In this document: in pieces, positions 1 to 12,400 of the stretch
Position numbering within the stretch: the stretch's first letter is position 1
Layout of the letters: each line of letters starts with the position of its first letter
NCBI GenBank assembly: GCA_030268105.1
Contig: BSDZ01000089.1
Location: 930,001 to 994,000 of the forward strand
Direction of reading: 5' to 3'
Length of the DNA: 64,000 bases
Source of the DNA: Volvox africanus
Lineage: Eukaryota; Chlorophyta; Chlorophyceae; Chlamydomonadales; Volvocaceae
Program-made: the position numbers and the translations under genes
Notes under the pieces: generated by a model
Told to the model about the DNA's origin: nothing
The model's database searches: none
What the model saw: only the letters and a program-made list of their open reading frames with translations

Positions 1-1564
1 AGCAAGCGCCAACTTCTTTTCCGCCTCAGCCTTGATCGCCTTGGAACAGTCCACTACGTGGTCCGGCCAAGACTGGCCTGGCTTCTTAAAGCCATGGCAA
101 TAGCGGCACCGGGTACTAGGAGGCTTGTCAGAAGTGTGGTCAGTCCGGGGCTTCTTGCTCACGGACTGCCAGCCCTGTTGAAATCGGGAAATAGGGCGTT
201 TTTGGTAGGGATGTCTGGATTTAGGGGTGGTTACCGTAGCCGCTTTCAGCTCAACGGTGGCAGTCTTATCTTTCCTTGCCTTCCACCGGACCTCTTGGCC
301 GACTGCATATAGGATGCATTTATCTAAATTCATCCAGTCCTTGCCCTCATCGTTGGTTGCACACCGACCCCGAAGTGTTGGAACTAAGCCTTTGATGTAC
401 CAGCTAATCTGGTCGGTTTTATCCATGTCCTTAGCTTCGCGTAGGACATCATGGAAGCGCTGTGTGTACTCAGCAACGGTTTCAGCAGTTTTCATGTCGT
501 ATTTGTGAGAGTGCAAGCGATCCCTTGCTGCCATGGCAGTGTTGCGTTGCGTGTCCCCATATTGCAGGAGAAATGCCGCCCTTAAGGTTTCGCATGTGAG
601 GGGTTTCTTGCCCGACTTGTGCATCTCTAGGACATCTGCTGCCCAGACCTGTGCTTTGCCCGTTAAGAAGTACACTATGTGCTCAAATGGGTCCATGTTC
701 ATCAGGTCGAAATATTGCATGAGTACATTGAACCAGGACCGGGTGCAAGTGATGGTGCTATCCTTCTTCCCAGAAAATTTGGGGGGATGCGGAACCCGTC
801 TATTAGGGCTTACCTCACTTGGCCGGCTGGATTTTGGGGCGGTTGTCTGAGAATCGCTACCCCCAGCTAGGTGTGTGGTTGCTTCCACCCAAAGGGACTG
901 AACCTCCTCGATTGTTGGCACCGGAACTAGGTGTTTCTCTAGGATGGCTTGCAGCGTTGTTTGCTGGAGGGCATCCTTAGGCAAAAGGGTTGCGATGCTC
1001 GATCCAGCGATTGTGGAAATAATATCTAGGATCGCTTTTTTTGCGTGAGTCGGCCGCTTCAGATGATTGTGAACGCTCCGAAAGGCGTTCGAAAATCTGT
1101 TCTAATAGGGCTCGCGTGCGGTCCGTATCCGCGCGGAGGGCACCCATCTGATTTTCGAAGGACTCCTTAAGTTGCGTGATTTCGCTTTCTAATGCAACAA
1201 CACGCTTATGGGTTGGGTTGCGCATTGATTCCGCGACGTGTTGGGCCGCGCGCGTTTGTTCTGGTGTGCGCTGCGGCAGACCATTGGGAGGTAACGCGGC
1301 ATCTCCATCATCCGTCATTGGTTCCTGGGGCCCGCGGATAATAGGAATATTACTATTAAAATTATTGGTGGGAATTACTGGAGCCGAAGGCACCGTTTCC
1401 GTAGGTTCAATGTTTATCCGATGTGGTCGTCGATTGGCGGCTATGGCGGCTAAACGCTCTAGTCGCAAAATTTCATTGAGATTTTTACGTTTAAAACGTA
1501 AGAGTTCCTTCCGCGCTTTTTGCTGCGGAGGATTTGTGGTTGTGGTGGGAGTGTCGCGTGGCAT
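1..1564 (-). CDS. LTR retrotransposon Gag polyprotein, partial
   Basis: Gag of a Ty3/gypsy-like element, which would form the particle shell and bind RNA. The reading frame opens at 1564 with a Thr/Pro-rich start, then a basic and coiled segment, to about 1040. It continues in another frame with a retrotrans_gag-like core (tryptophan and MQYFDLMNMDPFEH around 660-760; YTQRFHDVLREAKDMDKTDQ around 400-480). Near 55-120 it has a zinc knuckle of the form CX2CX12HX3C (starts CRYCHGFKKPGQSW). The two halves are joined only if one base is dropped in a run of seven A (minus strand, 1036-1042); this is a +1 shift, so an indel or sequencing error is likelier than -1 slippage. Pol would lie left of the window. 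That it is gag is seen in the motifs; assignment to Ty3/gypsy rather than another LTR clade is inference. Confidence 0.8.
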
Positions 1565-1599
1565 TGCGCAAAGTTTATCTCACCTGAGGAGGATCGTTG

Positions 1600-1616
1600 C
1601 TCAGACCCTCGCTACC
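1600..1616 (-). other. candidate primer-binding site and inner LTR edge
   Basis: Just upstream of gag on the minus strand, the sequence begins TGG and could pair with a tRNA 3' end finishing in CCA. The adjoining plus-strand sequence from 1620 starts TGTAGC, as an LTR end would. I did not find a matching terminus or the outer LTR border, so this is tentative. Confidence 0.3.
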
Positions 1617-1619
1617 AAT

Positions 1620-2670
1620 TGTAGCAGCCCCTTTCAGTATGCTACTAGATTTGTGCGGAAGCGTAGCTTTTGTAGATTTAGAGATAGCTCGCAAGTAAGT
1701 TAGCGTCGCGAAATTGTACATCTATTGGGAATAATCGGTGACAGCGGAGTCTTGAACTCCGAACAATTAGTAGTGTGATACTAAAAATGTCAAGCCTTAG
1801 CTCTTCACCAGGGTGACTTTAATATTGGCTCACCTAGCCAAGATGTACGGCAATCTTCTTTGCCAATCGCGAAGTTTACTCGTAGTTAGTTTTCGGTTAG
1901 GCATCATGCTTATTGCATGATTGCCTACCGCTTTATCTGGGCCTATTTCTCTAAGGTAAATGTAGTTTCCTACAATCATCGTCATCATCATCATCATGTT
2001 CATAATCATCATCTTACCATGGCGTACAGCGTGGCACGCACTGACGCATGAACTGCTTTGTTGCTGCTGTTGCTGTTCTTTGGCCCTTCGCCGTGCGCAG
2101 AGCGTTTTCTGGTGGATGCCCAGATCGGTGGAGGCTGGATGCACTCTGGATATCCAATCATGGCGTACGATGTCCCAAGCGTGTACGATGTACGTTATCA
2201 CCGAGATTGATATTGATAAATGCATTTTAGTTCATTTCGCTACCTGTACAGTTAGCTCCATCCGGCGTAGAATTGCTTTTACGTAGACGGCATACTTTTG
2301 TATACGCGTCCCTTGATTTACACGTATGTACCTGATAAGAGGATAGTCCGATAGATAGGCTCACTATCCGAGCCACCAAATAGAAGGCCAAGCCTGGCTA
2401 AGTCCGTATGTCTGTGTTGGGGAGCTGCATGCGCGTTTGAAGTTCTTCCTCCACGTAAGTGGGACGCAAAGTTGATGCGATCAAGCAGCAATGCACGACA
2501 GATGGACGGACGGAAGGACAGACGAACGGACGGGCGGACGGACAAATAAGTACCCTATTCCGTGACGTTTAGTTGCCACGAAAACTCGCTCCTGTCCTTG
2601 CCTACTTGAGCCTTTCATTCCCCACCCCCACCCGTTCGTTCTGTGATGTCCTCTCTATCTGTGATGCATG
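1620..2670. other. no supported gene; possible LTR remnant and simple repeats
   Basis: No reading frame here resembles a protein family. The left part may be LTR of the gag element. There is a short TCATCA run near 1980-2000, a CTG/TTG-rich stretch near 2060, and a purine-rich GGACGGAC tract near 2503-2545. Confidence 0.5.
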
Positions 2671-2673
2671 CAG

Positions 2674-4121
2674 GAGGTTCTCGACGTTAACTACCTGCAG
2701 GTTCGTGCATGCGTGTGTGTCTGTGTGCGTGCGGGTGGTGTGTTCGTGTGTGTGCATGTGTGTGCAATAATATCATGATGGGCGGCTTCCCAGCTATTCA
2801 TACCAAAGATTGATGAAGTATGCATAGCTGGAAAGCCGCCCATCATGATTTTTGGGATGCATGTGCGGGAGCTACGCCAGCATCTTCCCTCGCCTTCTGT
2901 CAACACACACTGATGAAGCAGGGCGGACTGCGTTCTATAAGCAACAGCGGCGGCGGGCTGCTGGGGTACCTCTCGATATGGACATGGATAGCAGCATGTG
3001 TGCATTTGGACAGCAACGTGCATCGCTTTCTGACCTGCCAGCAGCCAGCCTTCCATCCGGTCAAGCCGCGTGGGGGTGGTTAAGCCATTATTTTATCTTT
3101 AGTCTCACCTACCGCTATCTCTTCAGCTTCGCTTAAAGAACGGCAAAAATCTTCATTCTCTGCCGAGGGTTCGATACTTGCATACTAAGCTCGTGATGTA
3201 CTGCCGGCCGGCGGAAAATGAACGTCAGGGAGCGAGGTTGGCAGGTAGCACATCTCCATGTGTCTAGCTACATGTTGCTTTGTATCCCGCAACCTATCCA
3301 CGTACATACGTACATACGTTGCATATACGTACGTACATACTCATACGCCTGCATCGCAGACGGAGGGGGCCTGGGGTCCCTATCACGAGCTGGGCCACAA
3401 CCACCAGTGGAGCGAAATGCAGTTCTCCGGAACCACCGAGAGCTCTTTACAACCTCTTTACGACCTACGCGCTCGTAAGTTACCGCCATGTGATGAACAT
3501 CAATATCTGTATTGTGTATGTGTATGTGTATGTGTATGTGTGTATCTGTGTATTTGTGTATGTGCATTTATATCGAGATAGAGAGATGTATATGCTTATA
3601 TGCTTATATGCTTATGAGAGATGTATATGCTTATATGCTTATATGCTTATGAGAGATGTATATGCTTATATGCTATATATCGTACAAAGGAATGAAACGT
3701 GTATAAACCCGTGTTTATTTCCGCACCCACCACCGAGTGGATGACTAATAACCAAAGCTGTGGACACTCTTCGATCCCCAAGGCTGCCTGTGTGGACGGG
3801 GGGTATTTACATTCTGTCCAAGCATGCATGATTCTCTATTTCTATCTCACCCTCTCTCTCACTCTTACTCTCTGGCCACGGCTGGATCGCTCGATGGGAT
3901 ATTGTTTCTACGCACTGTGGCGGTGCTCTTTACCCAATTGCAGGAGAAAACGGGGGTACCTTTGGCGTCCTGGTCGAATTATGGCGCCGTGTCTCCCTCT
4001 GGTCGCGCCGCCAACCGTGCCGCGTACTTCACCGCCGGGGCGATGTGGAGCACGGACTGGTCCGTGTGGGTCGCACTGGATACGTACCTGCAGGTACCTA
4101 GGCGAGGCTGGATGCATGGGG

Positions 4122-4165
<44 letters not shown>

Positions 4166-7100
4166 GGCAGACAGACAGACAGACAGAGACAGACAGACAG
4201 ACAAACAGACAAGCAGGCAGGCAGGCAGGCAGACAGACAGACAGACAGACAGATAGATACATAGATACATAGATTCATAGATAGATACATAGATACATAG
4301 ATAGATACATAGATACATAGATAGATAGATGCAAGATGCATGGAAAGGACGCCCCATCTCATCAAACACATGGCGGCTGTGAGTTTATATTTATATTGTA
4401 TATTACTATATAATATATAGTGTATCATATATGATGTAAAATATATATTATATATTCGTGTACGTACATGTATATGTATATATACATGGCCGAGCCTCCT
4501 GCTACATATACATTGACCGAGCCTCCTGCTACACCTACCATGGCCTTTTCTCATGATGCACTATATAATATATAGTGTATCATATATGATGTAAAATATA
4601 TATTATATATTCGTGTACGTACATGTATATGTATATATTCATGGCCGAGCCTCCTGCTACATATACATTGACCGAGCCTCCTGCTACACCTACCATGGCC
4701 TTTTCTCATGATGCTCGTTCATTCACCAACTTCGCTGCCGCAGCTCAAGGAAGGATTTGGCTGGGACCTGTACAAGGATCTGTACACAACATACCAGAAC
4801 TTCACCTACCCCCTGGCGGTACGTACGATGTATATATGAGCTGCCCGCGGCAGCCGTCCATCCTGTTACCTAGCTGCGCTACGTATAGATAGCCATTATC
4901 TGCTGGGCCTTCGCCGGAGCACGCATGCATGCATACCGGAGCGAGGCAGCTAGCCCGCTGTCTGTCCTTACCTTTGACTCCCAGTTCACTATATGTTCCC
5001 CAGCAGCTGCCCATCAGATAGACCTGTTGTTTCCCCCGCGCTGTGTGTCGGTTGTGTCATCGGCGTTTCTCAGGATGACAACGTGCAGACCTTCATTCAG
5101 ACCTCTTCTCTTATTGCGGGTGAGTCACCGCCTTACCACCGCCAACACCACCGCCACCGCCAACACCGCACCACATACAATTTTGCTGGGGGGGGCCTCG
5201 ATGCATGACTTCATTGCTACCCCTGTATGTCCAGTCTGTACCCATGCTATTTTATATAGTTGCGTGACTGTATGTCATATTAGCTTTCGGCATGACTAAT
5301 AGATGCCACCCACCACCCACCACCAGCATCCAGCGGAATCTGCCGAATCAACTAAGGCGTCAACTCCGCTACTGGTCAGTTCGCAGGTCACTTTAATTGG
5401 GGTCGTCACCGTCCATCGACATGGGGGCACCCTGCCCTTAACATTACGGTCTTTGGCCCGCTCTCGGTCGGGGTAGAACCTGGAACTCCAGGGGCATATT
5501 AGTCGTGCCACAACAGTCGTGCCTGAACACATCTATTGTAGGATGCTGAATGAATGTATGTGGGTGTTGGTGTGTTCGGACGCAGGAATGAACCTGGTGC
5601 CGTTCTTCCGGACATGGGGCTTCCCCATTACGAACCGGACGGTCAACATCACAGCCAGCTTGCCGGAGTGGCTAACGGACCCCATGAGGTTGGTGCCTGG
5701 ATGGCTAGACGATCTGATGTATGGCTAGATGCATGGATGGGACATGCAGCAGCAGGGACGGAAACCCACCGCGGCTGCTGCCCATTATTTGAACGCCGCG
5801 ATAGATGCTGACCTTCATTCATCAATGCATAGGCATATACGTGCATACGCGCCGTCGGTCCGTGGAGCCGATCAGAGCGGCAGAATGCATCGCTGCAAAG
5901 CCAACCTTGATAATCTTCGGGAAAGCCAAGTCGGGGTTGAATCCCGACCACCCTTTTCACACACACACATACTGAACGAACGCGTGCCCTGCCTCCCTCC
6001 TTGTGACGATTTGGCTGATACCTATATCTCCACAGCCCACCAAGGCCGCCAAGTGTAGCTGCCCCACCAAGCCCGCCAGCTCCGCCGACCCTGCCGCCCA
6101 CGTTCGCCCCGTCACCGCCGGGTCCCTCCCCTCCCGCCATTCCTCCCCCTCCCTCCCCTTCTCCTCCGGAGCCCCCAGCGGTACCCATCACCTGCCGTAT
6201 GTGGGACCGCGTAGTCCGGGACTGCTACGTGTCGCCGGGCGTGGCCAACTCCACGAAGTGTGGTGCGTGCGTAGCCGAGATGCGTTTCTTTGGACTCAAC
6301 CCTGCCCTCTGCATTGAATGTTCAGCGTACGGCAACACGAGTGCGGCTGTGCAAGATGTCTGCCTGACCGAGTGCGTGCCGCAAGCCGCAAGGGGTAAGT
6401 GCTTGCAGTTGGAAAAAGAGGCTTGTGTTCGCATGGAATAACCATCATGAAGAAAACTAAGCCAAAGTAATTTGTAGATACAGCAGAGCAACAGTGTGCA
6501 CGAATTTGCCTGCCGAGGTAAATGTTCAACGACCTCTATAAGTATTTAGGTACCATGTATATAGTTAATCCAACAGTTTCCACTGGAGGCTGGTGGTGGG
6601 TGCTGAACCACCCCCCGGGAAAATCACTGATTTCGGAGAAGTCAACATCCCTAGGGGTGAACGGATGAGGGTGCCCCGAAATAAAGGGGGGAAGGTTGGG
6701 ACTGCTGCCAGGTGGTAGTGGCCACAGGTGAAGCAAAGCCCACTATCCGACACACATAGACAGAGATAGATGTGTTTTGGGTGGATTGTACTCACCGATA
6801 GGACCGGGATCTTTCCTGCTGGCTTCTTTCTCTGAGGCACTGTCCTGCCTCGCCTTACCCCACCCCCCTGTACGGACTTTTTCCGGCAGGCAACTCCTGG
6901 GCCTGCTCCAGCATCTGCGCGAACGAGCTGAACGTGGGGGATGATCCGGATCTTGCTCGCGACTGCTCGACTTGCGTCCTAAGCAGCAAAGACCCCTGGA
7001 GTTGTGGCCGATGTATCGAGGTGGGGTGGCGGTGTTTGGATAGACAGCTGGGATGCCCAGATCAAAATCTACCCTTTCATCCATACCCATACCCATACCC

Positions 7101-7356
7101 ATACCTGCACAAAATACACTCCTACCCATACTCATGTTCATTCTCCGCCATGCCCTTACGGATTTCTGTTCTCTTCCTCCGGCCGCAGATTACTCAGTGC
7201 CTTACCGACTGGCGTGCGGCCCGCCACCTGTGCTTCAGTTGTGTTGCATCGGGAATGGATCCCATGTCGTGCGCCATGTGCGCGGGGAAAGCCACACCGG
7301 TGGCCCGAACTGATTGCATGGCGTGCAAATGCATCAGCGGCGTAAGCAGCCACTAA
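2674..7356 (+). CDS. M60-like secreted zinc metallopeptidase, frame disrupted in the catalytic exon
   Basis: Peptidase M60 (enhancin-like) enzymes cut extracellular glycoproteins with an HExGH zinc site and a downstream Glu. Exons supported: 3360-3474 (WGPYHELGHNHQWSEM, then FSGTTE, then NLFTTYAL), 3944-4093 (WSTDWSVWVALDTYLQ), 4744-4818 (LKEGFGWDLYKDLY), 5074-5119, 5586-5688 (VPFFRTWGFPIT), 6036-6394 (PPSP-rich linker, then Cys-rich), 6890-7020 and 7189-7356 (Cys-rich, stop TAA). Phases join cleanly from 3944 on. In the first of these exons the zinc-site text and NLFTTYAL lie in different frames: 10 bases instead of 9 separate the GTTE and N codons (3441-3450). Weaker upstream pieces: a 27-base exon 2674-2700 (DVNYLQ) and degenerate PIM-like text near 2820-2860. 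No start or signal peptide was found. Either a decaying gene or an uncorrected single-base insertion. Such PPSP/Cys-rich M60 proteins are known in volvocine algae. Confidence 0.75.
2772..2849. repeat. 31-bp inverted repeat with 16-bp loop
   Basis: Arms 2772-2802 and 2819-2849 are reverse complements with two mismatches. The right arm overlaps the candidate M60 exon piece (codons for PIM at 2839-2847), so the left arm looks like an inverted copy of that fragment, as template switching would give. It could also be a small hairpin element. Confidence 0.8.
3581..3675. repeat. 35-bp minisatellite, about 2.7 copies
   Basis: The unit starting GAGAGATGTATATGC recurs at 3581, 3616 and 3651, and each unit holds internal TATGCT repeats. 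It lies in the intron after the M60 zinc-site exon, next to a TGTGTA-type microsatellite (about 3510-3570). Confidence 0.85.
4118..4335. repeat. GACA then GATA/CATA microsatellite
   Basis: A run of GACA units with a few variants gives way near 4250 to GATA/CATA units. It sits in the M60 intron directly after the exon ending at 4093. Confidence 0.95.
4405..4714. repeat. 155-bp tandem duplication
   Basis: Copies 4405-4559 and 4560-4714 differ by one visible base (a TATATACATGG versus TATATTCATGG site). Each carries an inner pair of CCGAGCCTCCTGCTACA motifs and an AT palindrome-like stretch. Near identity implies a recent duplication within the M60 intron. Confidence 0.95.
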
Positions 7357-9422
7357 ATGCATCAGATAGCAGGAGGATGGAGACAGCGTCGGACGCAGGT
7401 TTCGCCGTCACAGGAGGTCAACACTGGAGGTGTCAGCTACGTAGGTGTTTTTAAGCAGTTTTCGGGCACGATGCATGACTCGATGCATGACTCGATCAGT
7501 AACTCAAGTGATGGGAATGAAGAGGCCAGTAATTGCAATAACGACATTTGGAACTCGTTCTCGATGAAACACACACACACACACACACACGCACACATAC
7601 AGACAGGTGTATTCATCCAGATCGTCATCGCCTCCTGGTTACATTCATCCGGCAGACAGTCGACATTTATGAATACGCATGTATGAGAGGGCGCGGTTGC
7701 CTCTAGGCAACAACAGGGGCTGATCCGTTGGCGCGCGGTCAAACTCTCAGAGCCTGTAAGGGTGCTGCCGCTACTATAACTATATCGTGACGGGTGCCGC
7801 GCGATAGACAAGCCTGCATGAGAAGTCCGGGGCCTCGGGACGCCCTGCCTTCGTCATCCCTATCGTTATTGGTTCAGTCATCAGTGATTCTTCGGGCGCC
7901 TTTGTGACCTCACCTGCCATTTTGCCACCCCGGATTACTGCACCACTTCAATCAAACTCTACCACTTGAGCGCACCTTCCCAGGACGTATTATGGTTGGG
8001 TTGTACGTATGGTTCGTACTTCCCCAGCTCCCCAACCCGATGATGGCGTGGCTGAGTAGCAGAGACCGCCGCAAGTCCGCTTGAATACCCTGTACGGTTA
8101 CGTTTGCTTTGTCATGAATGTTGTGGATTTAGTGTCGTACGCATGTTGTTGTAGGTTGCCGCTATGAGGGTGGGTGGGGGGTTCGTAGTGATTATCACCA
8201 CCATCACGTTGATTCATCTCGTGACATAATTCGACGCTTCACAGAGAAGACACAGAGTCGCCCATATGACATACACGCACGCACGCAGGATCGAGCGTTC
8301 CCAGATCGTTGCTGTACAATCATCCCAGCAGCAGTGGCAGCAGCGGCAGCAGCACCAAGCCCTCAGCGGTGGCCTGACGAATTAACGCAGCATCGGGCAA
8401 ACCCCTAATATATACGTCTTTGAAATGACACGTACGTAGGCAGAGGACCCACACGGGTACGGGTGCATCATGGCCAAGTGACTGATTGTGTGTCCCGTCC
8501 AGCGGTAAGTGAGCTGTTAGGCCTGGTTGCAGTACTGCTAGTCCTGCCTACCTGCCCGCCACCCTGCCATCGCCGATGGCGTGTCAATATGGGGCTGCCA
8601 ATAAACGATATACTCGCTCGTTGTGGAGCACGTGGGTTTCGTCATCTGTTAGAGAATATTCCTCCGGCGAGCTAGCTTGCTGAGAGCGTGCGGGATGATG
8701 TGATGCACACACCATCCAGCAGGCGTGTGGGCAACTGGTAGTGGTGGTCTCTTCATAAAAGGCCTCTTGACACGCTCTGTGTATGTGTCGTACACTGTAC
8801 GACTGCTACACGGGTAACCCCATGGAGGGCGCGCCCAGAGTCAGACACCCTGCCTCCCAGCATGTCCATCATCCACTTTTGGTATTTGAGCATCAGATTC
8901 TATACGCATAACGTACATACAAATACAATCGTCGTTTGCCTGTTCCGAGGAGAAAAATATGATTACCGGAACTGAAGACTTGCGTTGTTAGCTTAATTTC
9001 TGGTGCACAGGTGATGAGGCGCACATAATATGTGCATGCACCTTCTTGTCACGTGTATGCATGGGATAAGAGACTCAGGCACAATGAAGTCTGCATGAAG
9101 GATTGACGTACCTCGGCATACATGCAGTGATTCATCAACCTCGCTGGATGACAGTGCATACACTCGTACTGTTGACTGCACTGCACTCTGTACTGCATTC
9201 TGTACTGCATTCTGTACTGTACTGGGTGGTCCCTCCGCAATTTCCCATCTCTCCCTGAACCTGCCTCGGCCTTGCATCATGAACGCTCTGCACCTCACTA
9301 CAAACAACTCCACTACACTCCACTCCAGCTCCAGCTCCAGCTCCCGCTCCAGCTCCATGTACAACGAAGGACGGAAAGGTCGTGTCTCAAAGCAAGGCAG
9401 AGCAGTGCCCCGTCAATGGCAG
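7357..9422. other. M60 3' flank and TMTC 3' flank; no supported gene
   Basis: A TGTAA poly(A)-type signal lies at 7755-7759, about 400 bases after the M60 stop. An AC run sits at about 7569-7590, a CAGCAG-rich patch near 8330-8360, and a short CTGTACTGCATT tandem near 9180-9225. No reading frame is recognisable on either strand. The two genes converge here. Confidence 0.6.
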
Positions 9423-12400
9423 CTACAGGGAACTTTCACACGGTGGCTGCCGCCGTCGCATCTCCGCCATAGCCTCCCGTGCCGCTGTTTGGTGCCGCGC
9501 CACATCTCCCGCCGCCCCGCCCCCTGGTGCCGCCGCCGCAACTATCGTTGCCAGCATCCTCCGCGTCTCCACCACCTGACCCCACAACTCGCACTCCTTG
9601 CCTTGCTGCAACCGCGCTGCGTCCTCCAAGGAGGTGGCAAACCCCTCCAGCGCCTCTACTGCCCCCACGGGCGTCCCTCCGGCGGCCGCCAGACTGCGGA
9701 CCGCCGAGCTGTGCCCGGGCGCCGTCTGCAGCCGCAACAACTCCTTGTTGAGTAGCATCGCCGCCACGGATAGGTGCACTGATGCCTCCTGTAAGGGTGG
9801 GAACTTTTCCATCATGCCATAGGCCTTACTTTGGGTCCAGGGAAACCGAGAGAAATAACTTATTGTGGAACTGATTACTGGTTATTGCGAAACCACTGCT
9901 GCGGGTTAAGGATGGTACGGTAGTACCATATATATATACATATATATACATATGCATACATATACATATACATATACACACATATATATGCATATATATA
10001 CATATGTATTTATATATAAAAACTTGTGTATATATACAAGCGCGTGTGTTTTTGTGTGCTTGTGTGTCTTTATGTTTATATGCTCAACTATGATGCCCGA
10101 CTACCTGACCGCCAATCAATGGATATTGGGGCTATTGGCCATTCCATCAACTATGAGCATCGACATACGACGCTTGTACCTGTGTGCGGCCTACTGCATT
10201 GAGCGTACGTCCCCATTCCGCCTGAAGCCAGGGGTCCTCGGGTCTGGTGGATTGGACACTGCATGCCCAGGAGAGAAACATGGCAGGGGGTGGGGCAGTA
10301 GGTGGAGGGGGAGAGCACATATCTTAGTAGTACTTCAGATGACTCCCTCTCTCCCCCCTCCCTCCCCTTCTCTCTCTCCCCCTTCCCCCCCTTTTCTCTC
10401 TCGCCCCCCTCCCCCCTTCTCTTTTCCCCCTCCCCCTTTTCTCTCTCCCCCCTCTTCCCCCCTTCTCTCTCTTCCCCCTTCCCCCCTTCTCTCTCTCCCC
10501 CTTTCCCCCCTTTTCTCTCTCCCCCTTCCCCCCTTCTCTCTCTCCCCCTCCCCCTTTCTCTCTCTCCGGATGCGAGGCACTCACGCATGGACCAAGTGCA
10601 TGTGTGCGAGCGTCGCCGCCGCGGTGCCGTCAGGAGGGCCAGCGGACGACGACGATGAAGAAGATGACAATAAGCGGCAGTACGGCATCGTGTCAAGCTG
10701 GCGTATATATTTGTACGTCTCGGCCAGCACGTGAGTCGAGGTGGCGGGTCGACGACCCCTGGACACGGTTATCGCGATGGCGCGATAGACGGGTCGACGA
10801 GCCTCCAGGCAGCGCTGCATATTGGCCACGTAACCATTGGCGGGAAAAGCTGCAGGGAGGGGCAAAACAAGAAACTCAGTTTCCCGCCATATACTTTGAA
10901 ACCTTTGCTTAGCGGAGGTGGCATGTGTATGTGTACGCTTGCTCCCAGTCGATCGTTTTCGTGTGGGTTTCGGAGGAATACGGACTTAGGGTCTCAGCAA
11001 CTTGCTTCTGCCTTAAAGAGAATGAAGATGCACCGGGATGCGTAATTTGAAGGACTGTAAGTACGCCGAGCGGCGACTATTCAGCGGGGCAGTTTGATAA
11101 GGCTTCGTAGCAGATGTTCAGGCACCCGCAGGAGCAACCGGAGTTAACCCGCAAGCCTCCCTGGACTGACTTAACAAAACCCCGGAGTACTGCTGTTCAT
11201 AGTACTGCTGTTTAAGGTCTTAGCCCGCCCGTGCTACGGCCTGTACTTCGAAACCCTGCCCGTACCCCGCTCCCCTCCCCTTTCTTTCACGTCCCCCGTC
11301 CACAGCGCGCTCCCCGCACCCTCCCTGTGTGCCATTCGGGGGTAGACCTCCCCGAAGGGTAGTCGTGCATCACGAACAACCCCGGGCCCAACCGCACAAC
11401 GAACTGCTTGCATAACGGACCTGGCGCCAGGACATCGGAACCGAGCACCAATGGCTCCGCCTGCCCCTCTTCTGCAGCCCCACCCCTCTGCTGCACCCCC
11501 ACGAGCTGCTCGCCCTGCTGCTGCTGCTGCTGCAGTGCCTCCTCGCACAAAAAGACCGCACTGGCGGCTCCCTGCGGATGACGGCGTGCCGGGGACACTT
11601 CAGAGCACAACCGACAAATTTGGAAGCTGCGGGGAGAGTCTATGCATGTGTACGTGTTATGTGTACGTACTCGAGCGTTGGATGGAAGCAAACGGAGTGA
11701 GAGGCGGGTTTATGGATGGGATTGAGCTCGCGGTTTCGGAGTTAAATAGATCTGAGTAAATGGGAAGCCTTGGCCCACGGCAACAACGCGATACGACCGG
11801 CGACCGGCATACGTAAGCAGCAGGCCGCCGTACAAATCCAATAACGGCAATCCGTACGGCGTTTTCCTTCACACGGACGGCTCCCTCACGGGACCACATA
11901 TATTGCCCCCCCTCATGTATCATCCATCCCACTTTTCCAAACGAGAAAACTTTACTCCGCAACCCTTCCGAGCACCACCCTTAATCCCCCAATCCCCAAT
12001 CGCTATATCAACACGTACGGGCACACGTCGGGAGCTTTTGAAAGAGAGAAACATTTCCCAGGTCCGCATACGCCCCGGATCGCAAAGAACCCCCTGCCTC
12101 CGTACATACCTGTACGTCACCCAGCTGCGCCGCCATCAGCGCCGCCCTCTGCACAGTATCGCAGCCCTGAGCCAGCTGCCGGAGCTCACGACGCAGCAGG
12201 AGTCGGCCCCACCTCTGTGCGGGTGCGGAGGAGGGAAAGGGGGGCCGGACATGAGGTTGGGGGGCTGTACTGCCACGTAGATAGATCCGGAGCAGGCAGG
12301 AAAGTAAGGAAGACACACGAAGCTCACTTCCAAATTCCCACCACCTGGTTGCTTGACAGATCGGTTGAGCGTCGATGGGCTCGTGGTAATCGCCGCCCAT

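Noticed and set aside
1036..1042. Classic -1 slippery heptamer in gag
   Set aside because: The required shift is +1, not -1, and gag core lies after it; frameshifting usually sits between gag and pol.
3581..4335. Possible CRISPR-like array
   Set aside because: Tandem units without unique spacers, in an intron of a eukaryotic gene; these are mini- and microsatellites.
5649..6191. Gly-rich minus-strand frame
   Set aside because: Antisense of the PPSP linker of the M60 gene.
10151..10696. Arg/Glu/Gly repeat frames around the pyrimidine tract
   Set aside because: Pure translation of a CT repeat; lies in a TMTC intron.
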